64,000 nucleotides of DNA from Actinomycetaceae bacterium (GTDB lineage: Bacteria > Actinomycetota > Actinomycetes > Actinomycetales > Actinomycetaceae), in assembly GCA_030532405.1 (NCBI GenBank), contig JAUNLF010000008.1, positions 17,146-81,145 on the forward strand. Reading direction: 5' to 3'. Below the pieces are notes generated by a model. It saw nothing but the letters and a program-made list of their open reading frames with translations. It did not search any database and was not told the origin of the DNA. Shown here piece by piece: positions 56,402 through 64,000 of the stretch (positions are counted from its first letter, which is position 1; each line of letters begins with the position of its first letter). The position numbers were made by a program, and so were the translations under genes.

Positions 56402-58297
56402 TCAGCGTACGGTGGGTACCACTTCCGGGGCGCGTAGTTTGATCCGCCCGCCCGTTGCGACTAGGTCGCGGTTGTAAGCATTCACCGCTACCGTGATCAT
56501 TTCTCCGGTGTCGAGTTTTACGATGGCCTGTTCGCCGTACGGCATGAAAACCATTTGGACGACAGTGCCCTCGGCAACCAGCTCATCGGCGCTGGATGCT
56601 TCGTAGTCTTGCACCGCGACGATCAAGTTCTCCGGACGCACAACTCCTGCCCGAGTGCCCGCTGCGATCCGGTTGGCGCCGGTTAGGTTGATCAGGAAGT
56701 TCGACGTCGGCTTTTGCAACACCTTCGAAGTTGGTCCCTGTTCTACAGTTCGTCCTTCTTCAAGCACGATAATGCGGTCGGCCATCATGGTGGTATCGAC
56801 CATGTCGTGCGTTACGAGGACGGCCGTTGCTTTCGCTTCTCGCACTCGCTGGCGCAATACCAGGCGCAGTGACCAGGCGATCTTGGAATCAACGGCCGCG
56901 AACGGCTCGTCTAACAGCACCAGGTCGGGATCCACAGCGAGTGCGCGCGCAATAGCAACGCGTTGGGCTTGACCGCCCGACAGCTGGGTAGGGCCGCGAT
57001 CCTTCAGGTGCATACACCCAACGGCTTCAAGTTCGGCCAGTGCCCGCTTGTGCGCCTCGGCTTTACCAACCCCGCGTGCGCGAGGGCCGAAAGCCACGTT
57101 ATCGATCACCTTCATGTGCGGGAACAAGTGAGCGCGCTGCTCGAGCCACACGATCGTGGCCGCCCCACTAAAGCTGGTCGAAACCTTGCCCTCATCGGGC
57201 GTCAGCGTTCCGGCGATCATCTCTAAAACGGTTGTCTTGCCGGCACCGTTTGGGCCAACCAGAGCGGTAATGCAGTCCTTCTTAATATCCGCATCCACCT
57301 GAACGTCACGGTCACTAAGCCCACCGCGCACCTCGACCGCATTCGGATTAGATGCGCACACCTCGTCGTCAACATCCAGCTTCTTAAGCTTGGTGATGGT
57401 CTGAAGCGGAGATTCGCCGAGGGCGTCCTCATGCTCGTTAGCTTCCTGGGATTCCAGGCGCTGCTTTGAAAACGCGGATGCAAACGACGTCAGCGCAATG
57501 ACGATCGCTGCAACAACCAGCAAAACCACTGAAAGTGCGAGCGCGGTATCCGTGTCGATCTCGCGTTGCACATAGATTTCCAGCGGCAGTGTTCGAGTAA
57601 CGCCCTGTAGCGATCCGGCAAACGTGATCGTCGCACCGAACTCGCCCAGCGCACGCGCAAACGTGAGCGCCGTACCCGACACGACCGCGGGCAAAGTCAA
57701 AGGAAGAGTGATCTCAAAAAACACTCGCGAACGAGACGCGCCAAGGTTCAGCGCGGTCTTCTCCAGGTCATTTCCACGAGTTCGCAGTGCGCCCTCAAGG
57801 GATACAACCAAAAACGGCATCGCCACAAAAACTTGCGCCATCACAACAGCCACGGTTGTGAACCCGATGTCGATTCCGGCAACGTGCAAGTATTTGCCGA
57901 CCAGGCCGCGTCGCCCAAACGTGATTAGCAGCGCAAGGCCCGCAACCACGGGAGGCAACACCATTGGAAGAGTCACGAGGACCTTCAACGTGCGCCCAAT
58001 CCAAGACTCCTTGGAGCTACCCGTGCCCTGGTGGGCGATAATGTGAGCCAACGGGACGCCCATAACCAGCGACAGCACAGTGGAAATAACCGTGGTACGA
58101 ATAGACAACCACAGTGCGTCTTGGGCGGCTTCACCCGCAAGTAGTGTTCCGAGGTCGGACCAACGCACCTGCACAAACATGCCTATAAACGGCACGATCA
58201 CAAAGATCAATGCCACGGCCGCCGGCACCACTAACCATGGTGCCGGCGTTAGACCATCCGCACGTGCGCGCCCTTTGACAGAGGCGGGACGACTCAC
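56402..58297 (-). CDS. modBC: molybdate ABC transporter permease-ATPase fusion (ModB-ModC)
   Basis: 631 residues; a GTG start overlaps the modA stop (GTGA). Residues ~20-285 are the ModB permease with the inner-membrane coupling motif ARALGEFGATITF. Residues ~305-530 are the ModC ATPase: GPNGAGKTT, LSGGQAQRVAIARAL, LVLLDEPFAAVD, VLVTHD. Residues ~555-631 are a TOBE/MOP-like domain. With ModA it imports molybdate. Fusion of the two subunits is known in some Actinobacteria. Its 3' end is part of the repeat that flanks the cassette. Confidence 0.93.
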   Translation of the reverse strand: MSRPASVKGRARADGLTPAPWLVVPAAVALIFVIVPFIGMFVQVRWSDLGTLLAGEAAQDALWLSIRTTVISTVLSLVMGVPLAHIIAHQGTGSSKESWIGRTLKVLVTLPMVLPPVVAGLALLITFGRRGLVGKYLHVAGIDIGFTTVAVVMAQVFVAMPFLVVSLEGALRTRGNDLEKTALNLGASRSRVFFEITLPLTLPAVVSGTALTFARALGEFGATITFAGSLQGVTRTLPLEIYVQREIDTDTALALSVVLLVVAAIVIALTSFASAFSKQRLESQEANEHEDALGESPLQTITKLKKLDVDDEVCASNPNAVEVRGGLSDRDVQVDADIKKDCITALVGPNGAGKTTVLEMIAGTLTPDEGKVSTSFSGAATIVWLEQRAHLFPHMKVIDNVAFGPRARGVGKAEAHKRALAELEAVGCMHLKDRGPTQLSGGQAQRVAIARALAVDPDLVLLDEPFAAVDSKIAWSLRLVLRQRVREAKATAVLVTHDMVDTTMMADRIIVLEEGRTVEQGPTSKVLQKPTSNFLINLTGANRIAAGTRAGVVRPENLIVAVQDYEASSADELVAEGTVVQMVFMPYGEQAIVKLDTGEMITVAVNAYNRDLVATGGRIKLRAPEVVPTVR

Positions 58298-59082
58298 TTA
58301 GAGAATCCGTAGCTTTCTAGTAGTGCTTGACCTTCATCCGACATGACCGCGTCAACGAACTTCTGCGCCAGTTCAGCGTTCTTCGACTCGTTGACTACAC
58401 CCATCATGTATTTGTTGGTGCCCTGAACGCTCATCGGAATCACTTCCACCTTGTCGCCAGCTGCGATCGCGTCAGTGTGGTAGACGAACCCAGCATCGCC
58501 CTCACCGGATTCGATCTTGCCGCGAACGTCCGTTACCTTCTGCTCTTCAGAAACAGGGTTCAGCGCAACGCCGGCCTCTTCGAAGACCTGCGTGGTGAGG
58601 TTACCGCAGGGGACCTCCGGGTGGCAGACAACCAGCTTGATTCCATCGAGTGAATCATCCAGGCCGGTCACGCCAGCGGGGTTACCCGCGGGGACGATCA
58701 AAGTGAGGTCATTCTGCGTGAACTTAACAGCCTCGTCGACCAATTCGGCGTCCAGAACCTTTTGCATGTTGCGCTCATCGGCGGAGGCAAACACGTCGGC
58801 CGGGGCGCCTTGCTGAATCTGATCAGCCAGCGTGGAGGATCCCTCAAACGAGAAGGACACGTTCACGCCCGGATTTTCCGGTTCAAAAACTTGCGTGGAG
58901 ATGTCTTCAAAAACCTTGTTCAAAGAAGCGGCCGCAAAAACAATGATTTCTTGCGAAGCGGCTTCGGTGGGGGTCTCCTCCGCGGCGTCCGTGCCCTCGG
59001 TGCTGTTTGAACAGCCCGCGAGTGCAAGTGCTGCTAGTGCGACGGTGCCGGCTGCGGCGATGGACTTGGTGAACCTCGACAT
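58294..59082 (-). CDS. modA: molybdate-binding lipoprotein ModA
   Basis: 262 residues from the ATG at 59082 (MSRFTKSIAAAGTVAL), with AAAGGGAG upstream. The signal ends in a lipobox ALAGC, so the protein is membrane-anchored. EIIVFAAASLNKVFEDI, FEGSSTLADQIQQGAPADVFASAD and the C-terminal NAELAQKFVDAVMSDEGQALLESYGF are standard ModA motifs. Delivers molybdate (or tungstate) to the fused ModBC. Confidence 0.94.
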   Translation of the reverse strand: MSRFTKSIAAAGTVALAALALAGCSNSTEGTDAAEETPTEAASQEIIVFAAASLNKVFEDISTQVFEPENPGVNVSFSFEGSSTLADQIQQGAPADVFASADERNMQKVLDAELVDEAVKFTQNDLTLIVPAGNPAGVTGLDDSLDGIKLVVCHPEVPCGNLTTQVFEEAGVALNPVSEEQKVTDVRGKIESGEGDAGFVYHTDAIAAGDKVEVIPMSVQGTNKYMMGVVNESKNAELAQKFVDAVMSDEGQALLESYGFSK

Positions 59083-59084
59083 GG

Positions 59085-59486
59085 TTACTCCCTTTCTAGC
59101 GAAAGCGAAACGTTGGTCGCCTTCATGTTTGCAATGGCAATCGAACCGACCTTGAGGTCCATGTCCTTCACGGCCTCCGTCGAAATCAGGGAAACAATGC
59201 GGTACGTGCCGCACAGCATCTCGACTTGAGACATAACCTTGTCGGACGTGATCTTGGTGACCAGACCCTTCATCTGGTTGCGGATCGACTGGTTGGATGA
59301 ATCGATACCGGAACGCTCGTCTGATTCGGCCACCTTTTGCATGTGCTGAACCAGGGACTCGCCGTCAATCAAGATTCGGGTGCCTTCTTTTTCGCTCTTC
59401 AGGGAGCCATCCTCGACCAGTCGGCGGACCGTGTCGTCAGAAACTCCCAGGATTATCGCTGCTTCGCGTACTTTTAATTGTGCCAT
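59085..59486 (-). CDS. ModE-like regulator with excisionase-type HTH and MOP/TOBE domain
   Basis: 133 residues; AAGGTGA before the ATG. Residues ~1-60 are a MerR/excisionase-type helix-turn-helix (LKVREAAIILGVSDDTVRRLV, EKEGTRILIDGESL) and residues ~70-133 a molbindin (MOP) domain (KGLVTKITSDKVMSQVEMLCG, KVGSIAIANMKATNVSLS). It probably binds molybdate and controls the modABC genes that start three bases downstream. It is not the LysR-type ModE of E. coli. Confidence 0.85.
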   Translation of the reverse strand: MAQLKVREAAIILGVSDDTVRRLVEDGSLKSEKEGTRILIDGESLVQHMQKVAESDERSGIDSSNQSIRNQMKGLVTKITSDKVMSQVEMLCGTYRIVSLISTEAVKDMDLKVGSIAIANMKATNVSLSLERE

Positions 59487-59532
59487 GGCGTCACCTTATC
59501 AAAGCATCTGCGGCGACAGCATTTAAAAAGGC

Positions 59533-59544
59533 CCGCATATGCGG
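59533..59544. promoter_or_regulatory. palindrome upstream of the mod operon, candidate operator
   Basis: A perfect 12-base palindrome, CCGCATATGCGG, 46 bases upstream of the regulator's ATG, in the region where a promoter for the modE-like gene must lie. A binding site for the regulator encoded next to it is an inference. Confidence 0.4.
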
Positions 59545-59585
59545 CAATATGATGACAGTTTGTCTGAAAATGTTTGAATTTAAAC

Positions 59586-59652
59586 AAAGGCGGATTGTCT
59601 TGCAAAGACCGCGAAATATTTTCGCAAAATCTTTACCTGACAATCCGCCTTT
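59586..59652 (-). terminator. nested hairpin, terminator of the moe genes
   Basis: Outer 14-bp arms AAAGGCGGATTGTC / GACAATCCGCCTTT (59586-59599, 59639-59652) enclose a second hairpin GCGAAA-TAT-TTTCGC (59611-59625). Read on the minus strand the stem ends in CCTTTGTTTAAATT, giving a T-rich tail 30 bases after moeA. Confidence 0.75.
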
Positions 59653-59684
59653 ACGATTTATGAGGGCGAAAGCCCACGCGGCGA

Positions 59685-60920
59685 CTACATCGGGTAGTAG
59701 ACCACTGCGTCGCCCGCCTTCACCTCATCCACCTCGGACGCGACCCGCACCAGGCCGGTCGCGCGGTGCAACGTAGCAATCAGGTGCGAGCCGGAGGAAC
59801 TGGAGTGAGTCGGATACACCTTCACGCCCTCATCGGTGAATTTCGCGATCATGGGGGCGTATTGGCGGCGCCCCTTTGTGGACTTCCAGTCGGTTCCGGC
59901 AACGGCGGGAATGCCCTGCAGATCGCCGCGGCCAAACCCGGCCAGCAAAGACAGGACGGGGCGGACATACAAGATGAACGATACGTACACGGACACGGGG
60001 TTGCCCGGTAGCGAGACGACCTTAACCTTGCGGCCATCGACGTCAATCTCGCCGTGCCCCTGCGGCTTACCCGGCTGCATGCGGACGGTCTCAAACTTGA
60101 AGCCCGCCGTCATTCCCAGTTCCTTAACCACGTCAAACGCGCCCGCGGACACGCCGCCAGAAGTGATGATCAGGTCAGCCTCGCGCGCCGCATCGCGGTA
60201 CATTTCCGCAAGGCAGTCCGGGGTGTCGCCCGAGCGGCCCTGGTATACGACCTCCGCGCCAAACGAGCGAACCAAGCCGGCAATCAGAATCGAATTCGAG
60301 TCCGGAATCTTCCCCGGCTCCAAGGGCTGGCCCGGATCAACCAGCTCGGTACCCGTTGCGATAACGCCCACGCGCGGCCGGCGAATCACCGGAAGCGTGT
60401 TGTAACCAATCGACGCGGCCGCAGACATCACCTGCGGCGTGACGATCGCGCCGGCCTCAACCACAACTTCGCCAGCCTGCACATTGCCACCCGCTTTGCG
60501 AATATTCTTTCCCGGCTTCAGGCCCGCAAATATGGTGACCTCGTCGGGAAGCTCTTGCGGGCCGGGCAAAATATTCGTGTCCTCCACCTTGACGACAGCG
60601 TCAGCTCCCGGAGGAATCGGCGCGCCCGTCATAATACGAGTCGCATAACCCGGCTGGAGTTCATTATCCGAAGACGCGCCCGCAGCCACGTCCTCAAAAA
60701 TCTTCAACGTCACGGGAGAATCAGCGCTCGCGCCCTCAACATCGGCGGCCTTCACAGCAAACCCATCCATAGCGGAGTTCGTGAACGGCGGCACGGCAAG
60801 CTTTGCCACCAGGTCTTCGGCAAGTATGCAACCGGCCGCCTGCTCCAAGGGAAGTTCTACGGCGGGCAACTTTGTGACGCCGGCGGTTACTTGGTCGAGG
60901 TACTCTTCGACGCTGATCAC
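59685..60920 (-). CDS. moeA: molybdopterin molybdenumtransferase MoeA
   Basis: 411 residues with GTG start and AGGAGG upstream. Typical segments are PPFTNSAMDGFAVKA, GYATRIMTGAPIPPGADAVV, VGVIATGTELV, ITSGGVSAGAFDVVKE and SLPGNPVSVYVSF. Inserts molybdate into adenylated molybdopterin to complete the cofactor. It follows the moeB-like gene by eight bases. Confidence 0.96.
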   Translation of the reverse strand: MISVEEYLDQVTAGVTKLPAVELPLEQAAGCILAEDLVAKLAVPPFTNSAMDGFAVKAADVEGASADSPVTLKIFEDVAAGASSDNELQPGYATRIMTGAPIPPGADAVVKVEDTNILPGPQELPDEVTIFAGLKPGKNIRKAGGNVQAGEVVVEAGAIVTPQVMSAAASIGYNTLPVIRRPRVGVIATGTELVDPGQPLEPGKIPDSNSILIAGLVRSFGAEVVYQGRSGDTPDCLAEMYRDAAREADLIITSGGVSAGAFDVVKELGMTAGFKFETVRMQPGKPQGHGEIDVDGRKVKVVSLPGNPVSVYVSFILYVRPVLSLLAGFGRGDLQGIPAVAGTDWKSTKGRRQYAPMIAKFTDEGVKVYPTHSSSSGSHLIATLHRATGLVRVASEVDEVKAGDAVVYYPM

Positions 60921-60928
60921 GGGTCCTC

Positions 60929-61645
60929 CTAAAAAGTAGTTACGCGCATTCCTGGCTCGCGCATGTCAATAAGAGCTAAGCGGCGAACCAGCGCGTTTGG
61001 CATTCCAGTGACGATTCTAATCACTTCCATCGCCATTAAAGAGCCCGCGACCCCAACCGTCGCCCCCAAGATGCCCGCGGTCGCCGCGGTCGGCGTGACA
61101 TCCACCGGTGGTATCTGAGGGTAAAGCTCCCGAAGCGTCGCCGTCGGCCCGCTTGGCGTGAGCGGGCGCGACGCAAACGTCGTCACCATCGCGTTCAACC
61201 CAACCGCGGTACCCCACACCAGGGGCTGGCCGGAATCCGCGCAATAATCACCGAGCAGGAACTTCGCCTCAAAGTTATCCGACGCCTCCACCACGACATC
61301 CACATCGGCAAAGATGCGTGCCACGTTTTCGCCCGTCACGACCTCTTTAATCGGATCAATTTCAATTTCGGGATTGAGGGCGCGTAGCGTTTTGGCGGCT
61401 GACTCAGCCTTGTTTTCGCCAAGCCTGGCCGTCGAGTGCAGGACTTGTCGCTGCAGGTTTGACTCCATCACAACATCAAAGTCGGCAACGCGGATAAAAC
61501 CGAAACCGGCCGCCGCCAGGTAATACAGGACGGGGGAGCCGAGCCCTCCGGCGCCAAGCACTCCCACGCGCGCACCTTTCAGCGCCGCCTGGCCGGTTTC
61601 ACCAATGTCACGGATCGCAATATTGCGCTCATAACGGGTCGTCAT
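60929..61645 (-). CDS. moeB: HesA/MoeB/ThiF family adenylyltransferase
   Basis: 238 residues. The nucleotide-binding GVLGAGGLGSPVLYYLA, the DFDVVMESNLQRQVLH segment with the catalytic Arg, and VVEASDNFEAKFLLGDYC are E1-like motifs. It would adenylate the C-terminal glycine of the molybdopterin synthase small subunit MoaD. The two zinc CxxC pairs of classical MoeB are not visible, so a ThiF/HesA-like role is possible. Context with moeA favours cofactor synthesis. Confidence 0.82.
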   Translation of the reverse strand: MTTRYERNIAIRDIGETGQAALKGARVGVLGAGGLGSPVLYYLAAAGFGFIRVADFDVVMESNLQRQVLHSTARLGENKAESAAKTLRALNPEIEIDPIKEVVTGENVARIFADVDVVVEASDNFEAKFLLGDYCADSGQPLVWGTAVGLNAMVTTFASRPLTPSGPTATLRELYPQIPPVDVTPTAATAGILGATVGVAGSLMAMEVIRIVTGMPNALVRRLALIDMREPGMRVTTF

Positions 61646-61807
61646 GGCTCAAACCTAAACCAGAACCGGCGCGGGAGCTACCCTTGCCCGCGCCCGCGTG
61701 TTTTGAAAAACGCGCACGGTATCGCGGGCTTTCGACCGGCGAGATCGCGACGCAACGTACATACTGGAAGAGATCCAACATTTTTCACGTTTTACAAAGG
61801 GGTAAAT

Positions 61808-62302
61808 ATGTCCGTTAAAGCCGTCGTCATCACCGTTTCCGACCGTGTCTTCAAAAACGAATACGAGGACGAGTCCGGCCCGCTCGCGGCCAGCCGCCTG
61901 CAAGAAGCTGGCTACGAAGTTGGCGAAGTACAGGTAGTGCCCGACTCGATCGACATGATTCGTTCCATGATTAACGAGGTCGTATCCGACGGCGCCCGAC
62001 TGGTGGTTACTAGCGGAGGAACCGGCGTTGCTCCGCGCGATGTTACGCCCGAAGCTACGGAACCGAAGCTAAAGGTGCAGCTTCCGCACCTGATCGGTGC
62101 CATCGTGGCTAAAGGGTTGGAAAAGAGCCCGCACGCCGCAATCACGCGCGGCCTGGCTGGCGTCACTAACGCGGGTCCGGGCGGAGTCCTGATTGTGAAC
62201 GCACCCGGCTCGCCCTCCGGCGTGTCGGATGCGATAGACGTCATTGCGCCGGTCGCAAAGCACATTATCGACCAGCTCGACGGTGGCGACCACGTCCGCT
62301 AA
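61808..62302 (+). CDS. mog: molybdopterin adenylyltransferase (MogA/MoaB family)
   Basis: 164 residues from the ATG at 61808 (MSVKAVVITVSDRVF), with AAAGGGG upstream. The family's VVTSGGTGVAPRDVTPEAT and GSPSGVSDAIDVIAP motifs are present. Activates molybdopterin by adenylation before MoeA. It is divergent from moeB and convergent with moaC. Confidence 0.93.
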   Translation: MSVKAVVITVSDRVFKNEYEDESGPLAASRLQEAGYEVGEVQVVPDSIDMIRSMINEVVSDGARLVVTSGGTGVAPRDVTPEATEPKLKVQLPHLIGAIVAKGLEKSPHAAITRGLAGVTNAGPGGVLIVNAPGSPSGVSDAIDVIAPVAKHIIDQLDGGDHVR

Positions 62303-62378
62303 ATTCCAACGAGCTACAGAGCGGCCACTGTGATCGGTGGCCTGCGCTTACGGCCGGGCGTGTCCTTGGCGTTTGCCG

Positions 62379-62864
62379 TTAGGCTTCGGGGCGCGTCCAG
62401 TTGCCCGAGCGCCCACCGGACTTGGCGATGATCTTGCAGTCTTCAATGGCGGCGGAGCGGTCAACGCCCTTCACCATGTCCACGATTGCAAGCGCGGCGA
62501 CGGTCACGGCGGTGAGCGCCTCCATTTCAACACCCGTGCGATCCGCCGTGCGAACAGTTGCTTGGATGGCGACGTGGTCTGCCTCAATGGTGAGGTCGAC
62601 ACTTGCCCCGTGAACTCCGATGGTGTGGGCCAGGGGGAGCAGGTAGGGGACGCGTTTTGCGGCGGAAATGCCGGCAATGCGGGCAACGGCTAGCACGTCA
62701 CCCTTGGGGACAGTGCCGTCGCGTAGCGCTTGCAGGACTCGCGGGGAGGCGGTCACTTTTCCAACTGCGGTTGCCTCGCGAACGGTCGGCGTTTTCGCCG
62801 TAACGTCCACCATGTACGCTTCGCCAGCGTTGTTCAGGTGGGTGAACTTCATGTCTTCAGCCAT
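62379..62864 (-). CDS. moaC: cyclic pyranopterin monophosphate synthase MoaC
   Basis: 161 residues from the ATG at 62864 (MAEDMKFTHLNNAGEAYMVD), with GAAAGGA upstream. KTPTVREATAVGKV, LPLAHTIGVHGASVDL, GVEMEALTAVTVAALAIVDMVK and the catalytic-lysine end KSGGRSGNW are diagnostic. Converts the MoaA product into cPMP. The start overlaps the upstream Fe-S gene by eight bases. Confidence 0.96.
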   Translation of the reverse strand: MAEDMKFTHLNNAGEAYMVDVTAKTPTVREATAVGKVTASPRVLQALRDGTVPKGDVLAVARIAGISAAKRVPYLLPLAHTIGVHGASVDLTIEADHVAIQATVRTADRTGVEMEALTAVTVAALAIVDMVKGVDRSAAIEDCKIIAKSGGRSGNWTRPEA

Positions 62865-63903
62865 TGCTGTTCCTTTCAAATCCCGGTGGCAACCAGTAGC
62901 CGAATGGGTCTTGCATTTTGCGCCGACAGGTGGGGCATAGCTCTTCGCCGTCGTCGGGGTAGGTGGCATTGCATCGCTTGCATTTTGCCGTGTGCAAACT
63001 GGTGAGTGCCACTTCGCCCTGTGCAACTTCTGTCCACGATAGCGGGTTAGACAGGGATAGTGCCGATTCGGGGCACAAGCGGATGCATTCGCCCGCGCCC
63101 ACGCACGTCGTGCGGTTGTGTTCGAGCACTGTCACGTCGTGGCCACTTGCCGTGGTCGTGGTTAGTGTGAGTGACCCCGTCGGGCACGCCGCCACGCACA
63201 CTCCGCATGCTGTGCACCCGTTCGCCTGCAGTGCGGCGGCCTCGGGTGCGGGTGCGAACTTATCGGCCCGCTCGGGCGCGACCCCTAGCACTTCCAGTGC
63301 GTTCAAAAGTCGCTCATCGGCAGATAGTGACGGATCCACCGGCAAGTTCGATTCCGACCCCAAACCGAACAGCGCCCTACGCGACAGGGGAGCTGCCGCC
63401 GCGAGGATCACCTCCGCTTTTCGAAAGCGCGGCTCTTCGCCCTCAAAAATCAAAACTTTATCGCCCAGCAGTCCGCGCCAAGACTGCGTCCGCTGCGCCG
63501 CCAAATCCTTTAACGACCCGGCCTGTCTGTTCTCGTGAGCCATCCCGGTCGCGTCATTCGGCTGCCCCTCATCTGCCGGCCGACCGCCATTGGCCTGTTC
63601 AGCGTCACTGCCGGAGGCTTCAACCTGGTTCACGGGGCTTTGTTGCGGCTTTTCGGATGGATCCGATTCGACCGGAGCCTCAGTTGCCCTGCAGTTACAA
63701 GATTCCAAGTCGATAAGTACTTTTGGTGCACCACACGCAAGCATTTCGGGCACGAGGGCGTAGTCGGCCTCACTAATGCAACCGGGTAGGCGTACGGGTG
63801 TGGAACTGCGCGGATACGTTCTGTTTGAGGAGGCGCACAGCAGCGTGACTTCCGGTTCCTCATCGCTTATCCAGCGCAACAAGCGAGCTGTTTCGATGCT
63901 CAT
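62857..63903 (-). CDS. 4Fe-4S dicluster protein with C-terminal zinc-ribbon-like motif
   Basis: 348 residues from the ATG at 63903 (MSIETARLLRW), with GAGGG upstream. Residues 1-75 have scattered cysteines including an ESCNC pair; residues ~80-135 form an acidic low-complexity linker. Two bacterial-ferredoxin cluster motifs follow, CTACGVCVAACP and CVGAGECIRLCP, then CKRCN...CPTCR, a rubredoxin/zinc-ribbon type knuckle. Likely an electron-transfer partner of a molybdoenzyme encoded outside the window, judged only from its place in the molybdenum cluster. Confidence 0.75.
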   Translation of the reverse strand: MSIETARLLRWISDEEPEVTLLCASSNRTYPRSSTPVRLPGCISEADYALVPEMLACGAPKVLIDLESCNCRATEAPVESDPSEKPQQSPVNQVEASGSDAEQANGGRPADEGQPNDATGMAHENRQAGSLKDLAAQRTQSWRGLLGDKVLIFEGEEPRFRKAEVILAAAAPLSRRALFGLGSESNLPVDPSLSADERLLNALEVLGVAPERADKFAPAPEAAALQANGCTACGVCVAACPTGSLTLTTTTASGHDVTVLEHNRTTCVGAGECIRLCPESALSLSNPLSWTEVAQGEVALTSLHTAKCKRCNATYPDDGEELCPTCRRKMQDPFGYWLPPGFERNSNG

Positions 63904-64000
63904 AGCGCCCTCGACGACTGCTGCGCAGTGCACAAGCGCTTCGAATCGCTGGGTTTGTGGTTCATGGTTTTATTTTTGTTGGTTGGGTGTGGGGTTGCAA
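63900..64000 (-). CDS. possible C-terminus of an upstream gene (runs off right edge)
   Basis: The minus-strand frame is open from the window edge to a TGA at 63902-63900 that overlaps the ATG of the Fe-S gene (ATGA), the usual sign of a coupled operon. The 32 codons end with DSKRLCTAQQSSRAL. Nothing in it identifies the protein, and a short ORF starting at 63965 would fit equally well. Confidence 0.35.
   Translation of the reverse strand, partial: ATPHPTNKNKTMNHKPSDSKRLCTAQQSSRAL

Larger units (their letters stand above)
56257..56465. repeat. 209-bp direct repeat, right copy
   Basis: Counterpart of 52473-52681. Here the modBC end is part of the intact gene while the bL37 end is a fragment. 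Ten mismatches in total: six in the spacer, four in the modBC coding part, none in the bL37 or hairpin part. Confidence 0.95.

Noticed and set aside
59520-59684. Structured region between moeA and the mod operon as a molybdenum-cofactor riboswitch
   Set aside because: The long hairpin lies downstream of moeA and has a T-rich end, fitting a terminator; it is not upstream of a cofactor gene in the direction of transcription and lacks recognisable riboswitch motifs.

Overview
The window looks like a chromosome segment of a mid-to-high-GC actinobacterium, most likely an Actinomycetaceae-type organism; genus not assigned. The evidence is a set of actinobacterial markers: a WhiB regulator, the MtrA-MtrB-LpqB operon, the 24-residue ribosomal protein bL37, a SigR/RsrA pair, UDP-galactopyranose mutase with GlfT1-like transferases, and the families DUF3499, DUF5719, DUF6459 and TIGR03089. 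No rRNA, tRNA, CRISPR array or transposase was seen.

Layout. 1-9.5 kb: an AT-richer block with a partial secreted protein, a cell-wall-anchored glucuronyl C5-epimerase-like enzyme, a Wzx-type flippase, three GT-B glycosyltransferases and a DUF6541 membrane protein, closed by a strong bidirectional terminator. 9.6-21.5 kb: the GC-rich half of a surface-polysaccharide locus, with WecB and a WecC-like dehydrogenase (UDP-ManNAc and its uronic acid), a second DUF6541 protein, a double GT2 protein, Glf, the Wzm/Wzt export ABC transporter, a GT4 and a GlfT1-like GT2. 21.5-28.4 kb: TIGR03089, WhiB, a large membrane GT2, DUF5719, a metallopeptidase-like protein and DUF3499. 28.4-37.2 kb: mtrA-mtrB-lpqB, comF-like, hpf and secA. 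37.2-42.3 kb: an Rv3235-like protein, a LysM membrane protein, a small HTH protein, a SAF-domain protein, a CpaE-like ATPase and DUF6912. 42.3-52.5 kb: sbcCD, hisN, a glutamine amidotransferase, rsgA, aroA, a DoxX-like protein, sigR-rsrA and bL37. 56.4-64 kb: molybdate uptake and molybdenum cofactor genes (modE-like regulator, modA, a modB-modC fusion, moeA, moeB-like, mog, moaC) and an Fe-S protein.

The most unusual object is a 3.6-kb low-GC cassette (52,682-56,256) inserted between bL37 and the modBC fusion. It is bracketed by two direct copies (209 bp, about 95% identical) of the sequence joining the 3' ends of these two genes. It carries a possible promoter, a 27-codon peptide ORF with an excellent ribosome binding site, a start-less open frame, and a single-chain ABC exporter whose two ATPase domains have each lost a different half. 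Together the two ATPase domains retain the parts for just one ATP site. This looks like a small peptide-export (bacteriocin or signal) cassette; its function is inferred, not shown.
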